This document shows positions 19,727 to 28,118 of a DNA stretch of 64,000 bases, in pieces; position 1 is the first letter of the stretch; the number at the start of each line of letters is the position of its first letter. This stretch comes from Syntrophaceae bacterium. Lineage in GTDB: Bacteria > Desulfobacterota > Syntrophia > Syntrophales > Smithellaceae. The translations under genes were made by a program, and so were the position numbers. The notes under the pieces were generated by a model. The model did no database searches and was not told the origin of the DNA. It was given only the letters and a program-made list of their open reading frames with translations. Location: positions 43,014-107,013 of the forward strand of contig WRPE01000002.1 in NCBI GenBank assembly GCA_009773315.1, written 5' to 3'.

Positions 19727-20851
19727 CTAAACATTCAGCAATGCGCGGCCGATTTTTTCCTGCCGAATCTGCAGAAGTCTTTTCTTGAGCGTCAGCAGTG
19801 ATCCCATATCCCGCTGAAGGTAATCGCATTCGGCGGGCGTGTTGCTTTTCCAATTGTCGGTCATTTGACCGATGCCGGTGTGAAACTCCGCAGCCAGTCG
19901 CCCAAAAGTAATCATGATGGGAATAGGTCGGCCGTTGCCCCGATCAAGCTGGTCTGCCGCTTCATAAGCGATGATCCGCAGGGTTTGCAGCAGGGCATGG
20001 AGAGCTCCCAACTCTCCTTCCAGCGCCCGGTTCGTTTCCGTCTGATGCTCCCGGATGGTGTCCATCAACATGGTCAGTTGTGCGGCCATGCCGCCCAGCG
20101 CAGGTCCCATCATCACCACATCTTCTATTTCTCCGAAGGGGACGACGATATCCGGCCAGGCGCTTCCTTCCTTTCCCAGAACGAATCTTTGCCCGATGAC
20201 GCAATTTTCCAGTTTAATGCCGCCGTGCGGCGAAGGTTTCAGAAAATTTATGGCCAGCGGCGGTGTTACGGTGACGCCTTCACCATTGCGTGGCAGGATA
20301 AAGGCCGTAAAGCGCTTTTTTGTCTCGATGTCATCGGTACAGGCGATTACAATAAAAACGTCGGCAATCGGGCCGTTGGTCAGATAGGTTTTCTCACCGT
20401 TTAAGACAAAATGCTTTTCGTGTTTTTGGGCTTTCGTGGTCAATAACTTGGGGCGTGAACCGTGTCCCGGTTCGGAGACGGCAAAAGAAAATATGGTTTT
20501 CCCTTCAGCTGCGGCAGGGAGATATTGCCGACGCTGCTGAGGCGTGCCGAAAACGTTAATGACGTAATGAGCAATGATCTGCTGGTAGAGCCAGGATACG
20601 GCCAGACCCAGGTTGTATCCGCTTTTAACAAAGGCCTCTCCCCCTTTCAGAAGGTCGAGATACCCGCCGCCGGCGCCGCCGTAGATTTCAGCGATCCCGA
20701 TTTGAAAAAGGCCGGCCTCGCCCATTTTCCGCCAGATATCCATGGGAAATTCCTGCCCCGTCTGTAAATCCGGTCGGCAGGCAATATACTCGGCGGCAAA
20801 AGCCGCCGTCTGTTTGTGTATTTTTATCTGGTTTTCATCCGGTTGATGCAT
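19727..20851 (-). CDS. Acyl-CoA dehydrogenase family protein
   Basis: 374 aa; FSFAVSEPGHGSRPKLLTTKAQKHEKHFVLNGEKTYLTNGPIADVFIVIA; acyl-CoA DH layout. Confidence 0.85.
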   Translation of the reverse strand: MHQPDENQIKIHKQTAAFAAEYIACRPDLQTGQEFPMDIWRKMGEAGLFQIGIAEIYGGAGGGYLDLLKGGEAFVKSGYNLGLAVSWLYQQIIAHYVINVFGTPQQRRQYLPAAAEGKTIFSFAVSEPGHGSRPKLLTTKAQKHEKHFVLNGEKTYLTNGPIADVFIVIACTDDIETKKRFTAFILPRNGEGVTVTPPLAINFLKPSPHGGIKLENCVIGQRFVLGKEGSAWPDIVVPFGEIEDVVMMGPALGGMAAQLTMLMDTIREHQTETNRALEGELGALHALLQTLRIIAYEAADQLDRGNGRPIPIMITFGRLAAEFHTGIGQMTDNWKSNTPAECDYLQRDMGSLLTLKKRLLQIRQEKIGRALLNV

Positions 20852-21017
20852 ACTTCTCTCTTATTCACCTGCGAGTCCTCAAAATTGATAATAAAAAAAC
20901 AATGAATTCCATTTTTACTCTGAAGTCCTGTCTCACTAACGATTTTCTATTTAATTCCTGCACCGTCGAGATGGTAATATTAGACGGTCGCCCGTCGGTC
21001 GTCTAACAGGCGCGCAT

Positions 21018-22439
21018 CTATGAACGCCAAACGAGCCATTTGACCGCAGCTGCAGCGCCGACACCCGAGACGATCATCCCCAAACCGATCATCATGAATA
21101 AGAGGGAGAGGCCGCCACCCCCATAATATACGAGAACGAAGCCGCCGACTGCCGCGATGAGAAAGCGGGCGCTTCCTGCCAGTACGGGCCATAAGACTTT
21201 GCCGGCCCCCTGGGAGGCGAAAAACAGGGCGATGCCAATGCCGAGGAATATATAGCACCCTCCAACAATATGCAGATAGGTGTAGCCCGCATGAAGGACC
21301 CCGGGATCGCTGCTGAACAGGTCTGCCCAAAGTCCCGGCCATAGAGCAACGGATATGCCGACACTGCCGGTTATGCATGCCGCAATGCCGGCTCCTGTCC
21401 AGGTGATCCTGCGGGCGCGTTTCACGTTGCCGGCGCCGGTATTGACCCCGATCATCGGGACCAGCGCGGATCCGATGGCAAAAATGATCGGCACCTGGAG
21501 AAGCTCCAAACGCATTCCTAGCCCATAACCAGCAAGGGCCGCGGTGCCGAAGGTGCCGACCAGGCCGGTAACAATGACAGTAGAAGCAATCGTTTGGACG
21601 GTGCTCAAAGACGAGATTAGCCCCACCCCTAGAATATCTTTTAAAATGGCCTCACTCATTCGCAGCTTGAGCCAATGTACGTGAAGTCCGCTGCGCCCTG
21701 TGATGATATAGATGAAAAAATAGATTGCGGCCGCGCCGAAGATGCAAACAGCGGAAATTGCGGCCCCAGCGATGCCGAGGCCGGGAATGGGACCAAACCC
21801 CAGCACCAGGGCGCCGCACAGCGGAATTTGCAGCGCCGCGGTTATGCTGAGCGTTACCGCGGGGACCATCATATTTCCCGTTCCACGCAGGATACTGGCG
21901 AAGATATTGCAAAACCAAACCGTTATCGCACCGCCGAAAATAATCGTGGCGTAAATGACCGCCTGATTGAGGGCCGGACCTTTGCCGCCAAGAATCTCAA
22001 AAAGGTTTGGCCCAGAAAGGATCATCGCGGTTGTGAACAGCAGACCGAAAATGACCGCAACGAGGAAGGCATGCATGGCTATCTGTTCCGCTTTTCCTCG
22101 ATCTCCCGCCCCCAGGGCTCGGGCTATCGCAGAGGAAACGGCGCCGCCGATCGCACCAGCCGACAGCATATGCATCAGCATAACCATGGGAAATACCAAG
22201 GCGATGCCGGCCAGGCCATTGGTTCCAATGTGGCTGATGAACCATATATCGGAGAGACTGACCATGCCCTGCATGAAAGCGAGAAAGATGTTGGGGGCGG
22301 CAAGACGACCGAGCGTCGGGAGAATCGGTGATTCGAGGAGCGCTTGCGTGCGCCGGTCCGTAATGGCCGGTTTATTTTCCTCTGCGTCCTGATGAGTCCG
22401 CTGTCCCTCCTGCTGATTGGCTGGGCTTATTAAATTCAT
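21018..22439 (-). CDS. MATE-family efflux transporter
   Basis: 12-TM-like ORF; LGRLAAPNIFLAFMQGMVSLSDIWFISHIGTNGLAGIALVFP; AAGGAGG upstream of the ATG at 22439. Confidence 0.88.
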   Translation of the reverse strand: MNLISPANQQEGQRTHQDAEENKPAITDRRTQALLESPILPTLGRLAAPNIFLAFMQGMVSLSDIWFISHIGTNGLAGIALVFPMVMLMHMLSAGAIGGAVSSAIARALGAGDRGKAEQIAMHAFLVAVIFGLLFTTAMILSGPNLFEILGGKGPALNQAVIYATIIFGGAITVWFCNIFASILRGTGNMMVPAVTLSITAALQIPLCGALVLGFGPIPGLGIAGAAISAVCIFGAAAIYFFIYIITGRSGLHVHWLKLRMSEAILKDILGVGLISSLSTVQTIASTVIVTGLVGTFGTAALAGYGLGMRLELLQVPIIFAIGSALVPMIGVNTGAGNVKRARRITWTGAGIAACITGSVGISVALWPGLWADLFSSDPGVLHAGYTYLHIVGGCYIFLGIGIALFFASQGAGKVLWPVLAGSARFLIAAVGGFVLVYYGGGGLSLLFMMIGLGMIVSGVGAAAAVKWLVWRS

Positions 22440-22489
22440 CCCCGCCTCCTTTAAAATAGGGTTGCTACACGACATTATTTAATGTAAGA

Positions 22490-22513
22490 TAACAATAATA
22501 TTATCAGTTGTTA
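22490..22513. promoter_or_regulatory. Inverted repeat TAACAA-N12-TTGTTA between divergent MATE and HxlR genes
   Basis: Dyad in the divergent intergenic region, candidate regulator operator. Confidence 0.4.
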
Positions 22514-22553
22514 AATGCAAGTAAATTTTTAAGAGATGCAGAAGGAGACCGGT

Positions 22554-22925
22554 ATGCGCTCGAAAGAATTTCGTTCCAAATGCCCGATTGCCAGCGGCCT
22601 GGATATTTTAGGGGATAAATGGACCTTGGTGGTGATTCGTGATCTTTTCCGGGGAATGGAAAAATTTGGTGACTTTGCTGCATCTCCGGAAAAAATAAAA
22701 ACCAATATCTTAACCGATCGTCTGAAATGGCTGGAAGAAAACAAAATCATTCAAAGAAAGCCCTATCAGATCAAACCCACCCGGTATCAATATGTGTTGA
22801 CGGAAAAAGGCAGGGACTTACGCCCCATTTTATGGGCCATTGCCCTCTGGGGCGAGACCCATATAGAAGGAACATTTAAAGTGACCGACAAGATGCTGGG
22901 AATTTCTGCGGGTGTTCGGGAGTAG
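22554..22925 (+). CDS. HxlR-family winged-helix transcriptional regulator
   Basis: MRSKEFRSKCPIASGLDILGDKWTLVVIRDLFRGMEKFGDFAASPEKIKTNILTDRLKWLEENKIIQRKPYQIKPTRYQYVLTEKGRDL; GAAGGAG RBS. Confidence 0.92.
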   Translation: MRSKEFRSKCPIASGLDILGDKWTLVVIRDLFRGMEKFGDFAASPEKIKTNILTDRLKWLEENKIIQRKPYQIKPTRYQYVLTEKGRDLRPILWAIALWGETHIEGTFKVTDKMLGISAGVRE

Positions 22926-23032
22926 CGAATAGATCGCGTACAGATCAAGGATATAATCATTTATTTTTTCGTTAATGGATGCTTTTCCCTTTCGACACCC
23001 GAAGGTTTGCTCGCGTGTTCGGCAGTCTCTCT

Positions 23033-24010
23033 TCAGCGCTCCGTTTTTTTGATCTTTTCAATAGCCTCCTCTACCGCCGCTTGCTTCGCCTCGATCATGT
23101 GTTTATCCGGCTGCCTTTTTGTCATCTGGCTGGGAATGGCGGGCGCAGCGGCGGGCACTGGCTGCTCTCTGCGCGATCCAAATGTAATCGCATAAGCCCA
23201 GGTAAATTCTGCGCCCATCAGAAAAATCTGAGCGGAGTAGTACACCCATACCAGCATGACGACCAGCGAACCGGCGGCGCCGAATCCTGAAGTCAAACCA
23301 CTCTTGCCGATGTAAAATCCGATCAGGAATTTGCCGAGTGTAAAAAGCAGAGCGGTCACGGCGGCACCGATCCAAACGTCCGCCCAGTTAACTTTCACCC
23401 GCGGCATGATCTTATAGATCATTGCAAACACTGTCGTTGTGAATGCTAAGCTGACTATAAAATTAATCACGTTCGCAAGGATTGCCCATTCTGCGAACAG
23501 CGGTCCCCACAATTTTCCCAGGGCGGCCAACACCGCACTGACCACCAGTGACACCATCAATAAAAAGCCGATGCCCATGATCATACCTAAAGATAGCACG
23601 CGCTCGCGCAGCAATCCCCAGATTCCACCGTTGTTTCTTTTGGGTGCGCGCCATATACGATCCAGAGCATCCTGCAATTCGGCGAACACCGTTGTTGCAC
23701 CGATTAATAGCAGAATTCCCCCGATCAGCAGGGCGGTGACGCTTTCGGCTGGCTTGTTCACGCTTTCGAGTAAACCTTGTACAGCCTCGGCGCCCTGCCG
23801 CCCCATCAGGCCTTGCAATTGTCCGACAATTTCGCCGCGCGCCGCTTCGACACCGAAAATAAGCCCGGCAACCGAAATCACAATCAGCAATAAAGGTGCG
23901 ATCGAGAACAAGGTGTAGTAAGCCAGTGCCGCTCCCATACTTTGTGCATAGTCGTCAACCCAGGATGATGCCGCGGCTCTAATCAGAATCCAAATATTTT
24001 TTAAGGTCAT
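23033..24010 (-). CDS. YihY/BrkB family inner membrane protein
   Basis: SWVDDYAQSMGAALAYYTLFSIAPLLLIVISVAGLIFG; VLVWVYYSAQIFLMGAEFTWAY. Confidence 0.9.
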   Translation of the reverse strand: MTLKNIWILIRAAASSWVDDYAQSMGAALAYYTLFSIAPLLLIVISVAGLIFGVEAARGEIVGQLQGLMGRQGAEAVQGLLESVNKPAESVTALLIGGILLLIGATTVFAELQDALDRIWRAPKRNNGGIWGLLRERVLSLGMIMGIGFLLMVSLVVSAVLAALGKLWGPLFAEWAILANVINFIVSLAFTTTVFAMIYKIMPRVKVNWADVWIGAAVTALLFTLGKFLIGFYIGKSGLTSGFGAAGSLVVMLVWVYYSAQIFLMGAEFTWAYAITFGSRREQPVPAAAPAIPSQMTKRQPDKHMIEAKQAAVEEAIEKIKKTER

Positions 24011-24326
24011 GACTACTCCCTGCGGCGATTAATGAGCCCTGATTTTACCTCATACGCCGCTCTCGTTTTACGCCGCACATGAGCGGGCCTTGTCAACGGC
24101 TCTGGTTCAAATATCAGCATTTTGATAAGATATTGCTTGTTCATGGTTGAACTATAAGAAACCCGGTCTTGTAAGTCAATTATATATTGATTACCGTACG
24201 CAATGAAGTAGGCAAGTCAAAATTGCCGAACGACTTAGAAGAGGAAGCTTTGCTTGCTGAAAACATCTATCAACAAACAATGTAAGATCATTGAAGACTA
24301 TTTCTGGAAATATTGAACGAGCGAAT

Positions 24327-24527
24327 TCACTTGCCGCCACCAGGTATGGCCCCTGCTCCGATGGCACCAATTCCAACATCACCGATGCCTCCGCGTCTAC
24401 CCTTGGGGGTTATTACCTGCAACAGGACATCATCCCCTCGTTCCCAAATGACTGTTCTGTATTCAAACAGGATTTCATAGTAGCCGCGCACTTTGCCCTT
24501 GCTATCTTTTATGATGAATTTGCCCAT
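24327..24527 (-). CDS. Small hypothetical protein with glycine-rich C-terminus
   Basis: MGKFIIKDSKGKVRGYYEILFEYRTVIWERGDDVLLQVITPKGRRGGIGDVGIGAIGAGAIPGGGK. Confidence 0.4.
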   Translation of the reverse strand: MGKFIIKDSKGKVRGYYEILFEYRTVIWERGDDVLLQVITPKGRRGGIGDVGIGAIGAGAIPGGGK

Positions 24528-24613
24528 ATTATTTCTATTCAGCTGCTCGTATTTTTTCATCTTCATTAACGACCCTTTTCATTTCCTCCAGGAGCTCCTG
24601 TAAGTGTCTCCAA

Positions 24614-25492
24614 TCAGGATTCCTGTCTGGAAAGCCATGGTTTGGTCAACTCAAAATTCCTGCGCGCAATGCCGGTGCGGGCAAAACCGCCCTCCTCGGG
24701 TTTGGCTGCCGAATGGGCGCCGAGTCCAAACATGAGGCAAAAGCTCGCATAGGCGGCCTCAATTTCAGTACTGAACCCCATGGCGTCCTGCATGTGATTG
24801 ATGGAAGCTTTGATCGTTCCTGTCCATGCGGGGGCCATGAGGTAATTTTCGGCCACGCGCCCGGCATAGGCGAGGGTTTCTTTCTCTATCTGATCCGCAG
24901 GGTATATCCGATTGACGAACCCGTAGGAAAGGGCCTCAGCCGCCGTAATGAACCGGTGCTCCAGGAGGATTTCCTTGGCTTTGCGCGGACCTATATCCCA
25001 AGGGATGGAGAAGTATTCGACCATACCGGGAAGAAACAGGGTATCCTCGGTAGCAAAAATGACATCCATTGCTGCGGCCAGCATCCACCCGGCGTAAATG
25101 CAATAACCTTGCACCATGGCTACGGTCGGCTTTGAACAGTTGCGCCAGTCAAATGTTTTTTTCACAAACCATTCGTGCATATCCGCCACCTTCTTCGGCA
25201 GGTTTCCATCCTGGGGCATCGTCAGGCCGTGTTCCCGGCAATATTGGATTTCTTCCTTCGTTCCCAGATCGTGGCCTGCGGAAAAAGCCCGCCCCGCGCC
25301 GGATAAGACAATGGCTCCGCAGTTTTGGTCGGAGACCGCCGCCGCGAAGGCCTGATCGATTTCGGCAAGCATTTGGTAACTCTGGGCGTTCAGATACTCC
25401 GGCCGGTTAAAGATGATCTGCGTCACCTTGCCGGGCTTGTACTGGATCTGTTGATATTCCACGAGACTTCCCCTTATTTTCAGGTTCTTCAC
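24614..25492 (-). CDS. Enoyl-CoA hydratase/isomerase family protein
   Basis: 292 aa; AIVLSGAGRAFSAGHDLGTKEE, VAMVQGYCIYAGWMLAAAMDVIFA. Confidence 0.88.
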   Translation of the reverse strand: MKNLKIRGSLVEYQQIQYKPGKVTQIIFNRPEYLNAQSYQMLAEIDQAFAAAVSDQNCGAIVLSGAGRAFSAGHDLGTKEEIQYCREHGLTMPQDGNLPKKVADMHEWFVKKTFDWRNCSKPTVAMVQGYCIYAGWMLAAAMDVIFATEDTLFLPGMVEYFSIPWDIGPRKAKEILLEHRFITAAEALSYGFVNRIYPADQIEKETLAYAGRVAENYLMAPAWTGTIKASINHMQDAMGFSTEIEAAYASFCLMFGLGAHSAAKPEEGGFARTGIARRNFELTKPWLSRQES

Positions 25493-25665
25493 CCCTGTGA
25501 TTTGACCATCGATGCCTGCACTCTTTTCATTTTTTCCAGCCGCTCCCGCTTGCTGACGAGGCCCTTTCTGTCCAGAAGATTAATCAATACCTCGGATTAA
25601 ATGACTTCGGACATCAGCAATTCCTTTATATCGACGGTCTGTTTCTGGTCAATTTTCTCTGCCAT
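25489..25665 (-). pseudogene. Small conserved-looking ORF interrupted by a single in-frame TAA
   Basis: MAEKIDQKQTVDIKELLMSEVI*SEVLINLLDRKGLVSKRERLEKMKRVQASMVKSQG*; same frame before and after the stop at 25597-25599; 3' end overlaps start of the hydratase gene. Confidence 0.65.
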
Positions 25666-25698
25666 TAGTTTTCAATTCCTATCACATCTTGATAATAT

Positions 25699-26268
25699 TT
25701 ATTCTGCTATCAGTTTATTACCCAGATCGAAAGCATCTTGCATTACCTTTTCATTAGATCGGATTTCACCAGCAGCCATGGCACTCCCATAGACCATCCC
25801 TACAAGCAAAGATTCTGTGTATCTAAATGCGTCCTGAAAAGTCCGTAAAGCATTGATGCAACCAGATGTGAAAGGATCTGTATCTCCATATGCCATGGCT
25901 ACTGCAATCCGTTTACCCCGGAAAGGATCTTTATTGTAGGCAGGAAGTGCAAAACAGCGATCCAAAAATATCTTGGTCTGTGCGGATATCGTAAACCAAT
26001 AAACAGGACTGGCAATAACCCAGGCGTCTGATTCTATAAGCTTTGGATAGATCGCTTGCATGTCATCCTTAATGGAACAACCTTTACTCCCCTTCTTTTG
26101 GCAACTCATACAGGCTTTGCAAGGCGCAATATTCTTTCCGTGCAGATAAATGGTTTCTCTTTTGGCACTTCCTGATTTTGCACCGTTGCTGATCTGCTCC
26201 GCCAGAATAGCGCTATTCCCTTTTTCTCTTGGACTGCCTAAAATTACCAGAACTTTTTTTGCCTTCAT
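25699..26268 (-). CDS. Flavodoxin-fold NAD(P)H-dependent FMN reductase (iron-sulfur flavoprotein-like)
   Basis: MKAKKVLVILGSPREKGNSAILAEQI..., CKACMSCQKKGSKGCSIKDDMQAIYPKLIESDAWVIASPVYWFTISAQTKIFLDR. Confidence 0.9.
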   Translation of the reverse strand: MKAKKVLVILGSPREKGNSAILAEQISNGAKSGSAKRETIYLHGKNIAPCKACMSCQKKGSKGCSIKDDMQAIYPKLIESDAWVIASPVYWFTISAQTKIFLDRCFALPAYNKDPFRGKRIAVAMAYGDTDPFTSGCINALRTFQDAFRYTESLLVGMVYGSAMAAGEIRSNEKVMQDAFDLGNKLIAE

Positions 26269-26288
26269 AACACCTCCCTTGATTTTTA

Positions 26289-26567
26289 TTACGATATGTC
26301 CTGTTTTATTCCATCCAATAATTCCCTTATGACCGGTTTGATAAATATCTCACTGAGGTCAAAGTGCTTTATGGCTTTAATCATCACTTGATTTTTTTCT
26401 TTCACTGTCGCCTTGGCGTTCAGGATTAGAATGTATTTCCCTTCTATACGGCAAAGACCGCCCACACAATACGATTCCTCAAGATTAATATTTTCATCGC
26501 GCACCAATATTTCCAGTCGTTCGGCCAGTTCTTCGAGATAAGATAAAAGGACTTCGTCATTTATCAC
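26289..26567 (-). CDS. Hypothetical protein
   Basis: 92-aa ORF with coherent composition, immediately upstream of the flavoprotein gene, same strand. Confidence 0.5.
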   Translation of the reverse strand: MINDEVLLSYLEELAERLEILVRDENINLEESYCVGGLCRIEGKYILILNAKATVKEKNQVMIKAIKHFDLSEIFIKPVIRELLDGIKQDIS

Positions 26568-26631
26568 CTTGTTGACACACCTTTCAGGACTTAACGCTAA
26601 AAGACATTAAACAATGATCCGCAATGTTTGC

Positions 26632-26666
26632 AGTCATAGCCTCCGGCTCTGCCGGAGGCTATGACT
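26632..26666. repeat. Perfect 15-bp-stem hairpin (AGTCATAGCCTCCGG-ctctg-CCGGAGGCTATGACT)
   Basis: Perfect inverted repeat with 5-nt loop and no T-run. Confidence 0.75.
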
Positions 26667-26801
26667 ATCTCCATTTTTCTTCTTCCAATAAACAAAGGCG
26701 TATCCGGAAATTCGTCTGCGCCTTTGTTTCTATCACTTTTTCAATTCTGCCTCGACGGTTCTTCTTCCCCCCCATTTTTATAATCGGCAATAAAAAGAAG
26801 A

Positions 26802-27119
26802 TCAATCACCGTCTATATTTTTCTGAATATAGAGACGGCCATCATCCATCCAATAATTGTAGTGGAAAAAGCGCCGTCGGTCTATACCGGCGCCGGCCGT
26901 TTTCAACCAGAGATCTTCATGGTTGCCACGAAGGGCCACCATACGGCAGTTCAGGTTCATCATCGTATCGAGGACGCCCTTGCTGTCGGGACCGCGATCG
27001 ATATAATCCCCCAGCAAATAGAGATGGTCTGTTTCCCTTATCTTTATCTTCTCCAGTAAGCCACGAAAGGTTTTGCAGCAACCATGGATATCGGTAATAG
27101 CGTAACGCATCTTTAACAT
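26802..27119 (-). CDS. Metallophosphoesterase (PPP-type), apparently truncated at C-terminus
   Basis: MRYAITDIHGCCKTFRGLLEKI...LYLLGDYIDRGPDSKGVLDTMM...MVALRGNHEDLWL; PPP motifs GDIHG-like, GDYIDRG, GNHE; ORF ends soon after. Confidence 0.7.
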   Translation of the reverse strand: MLKMRYAITDIHGCCKTFRGLLEKIKIRETDHLYLLGDYIDRGPDSKGVLDTMMNLNCRMVALRGNHEDLWLKTAGAGIDRRRFFHYNYWMDDGRLYIQKNIDGD

Positions 27120-27305
27120 CATCCCAGAAATTTGAGGCGTTTTCCATATCACATTTTGTGCCGTTTTGCATGCAGAATGACAATCGGGGAACCGTCATAC
27201 CAGCGAAGTCTAGCATCATAGTTGAGGTTGAGGATTTGTTGACTTCAGGAAACAACCTGCCCATGATGTATGATCAGCATGGAAACGCGATCTGCACAAC
27301 AGTCC

Positions 27306-28073
27306 TTACGGAGACGCTAATCTGAGCGATGGTTTGCCTATATGAATATGGGCGCCAGTGGATTTGCCTGCGAATCTCCCACGAAACGCCAGGTAAGGAA
27401 TACCGGCGTCTCGCAGATAATTCATGAGCACTTGTCCCTCGGCGCTATCGGGATGGAGTGCTACGTCCATCGCATTACTGTGATCCAGATTCATCCGTCG
27501 GTGGAGGTCGGTCCCACCCCGAGCAGCTACCGGCAGTGAATAGCCAAAGCGAGAGGAAAAGAAATTCTCAATTTTTTTGGAATCCGCCAGCGACCATTGG
27601 GCTTTACCGTCATAGCGTATAGTGACGCCTGTTCGATGCTCGGGCTCTTTGATTTCTTGCTGCATCATTACACTATTGGTTTGAGCCTGCGTCTCAGCAA
27701 TCAGTTTTTCGGCTCCAGCGATTCGTCGTTTCGTTATCTTAATAGAGTAATTTGCCATTGCCACTGCCAGTTTGTTTTCTTCGAATTCTTTTCGAGAAAT
27801 CAGGTCTTGCCTGAGTAACTGCTGCTGTAAGTCGACTTCCCTGGTAATGCGCTCTAATTCCACTTGCTGGCTTTCAAGTACAATCAAAAGATGGTCTTTG
27901 TATGCAGTCGTCGTTATTACGATTTCATCGTTGAGCTGTAGGACCTCAGCAATCACATACTGGGTGAGTGCCTGCTTTCCTGCTGGTTTGATATTTCTTT
28001 GAGCAGCGGAGGATATAGACATGAAAAAGCATATTGAAATCAACGTTGCTATCACAGTCACAGATTTAGTCAT
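27306..28073 (-). CDS. Secreted protein with coiled-coil and M15-like peptidase C-terminus
   Basis: N-terminal signal-like segment; LDHSNAMDVALHPDS...GAHIHIG resembles the HxxxMDV...HxH pattern of D-Ala-D-Ala peptidase-like folds. Confidence 0.5.
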   Translation of the reverse strand: MTKSVTVIATLISICFFMSISSAAQRNIKPAGKQALTQYVIAEVLQLNDEIVITTTAYKDHLLIVLESQQVELERITREVDLQQQLLRQDLISRKEFEENKLAVAMANYSIKITKRRIAGAEKLIAETQAQTNSVMMQQEIKEPEHRTGVTIRYDGKAQWSLADSKKIENFFSSRFGYSLPVAARGGTDLHRRMNLDHSNAMDVALHPDSAEGQVLMNYLRDAGIPYLAFRGRFAGKSTGAHIHIGKPSLRLASP

Positions 28074-28118
28074 TGATTAAATTTCACTCCATGGAGCGCT
28101 ATCTTTCAGGTTATTAGG

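Noticed and set aside
21675-22331. 218-aa plus-strand ORF opposite the MATE transporter
   Set aside because: Antisense artefact; low-complexity charged sequence and no motifs.
27170-27325. 52-codon plus-strand ORF MQNDNRGTVIPAKSSIIVEVEDLL...
   Set aside because: No RBS or recognisable similarity; lies in a decayed-looking gap and overlaps the end of the M15-like gene.
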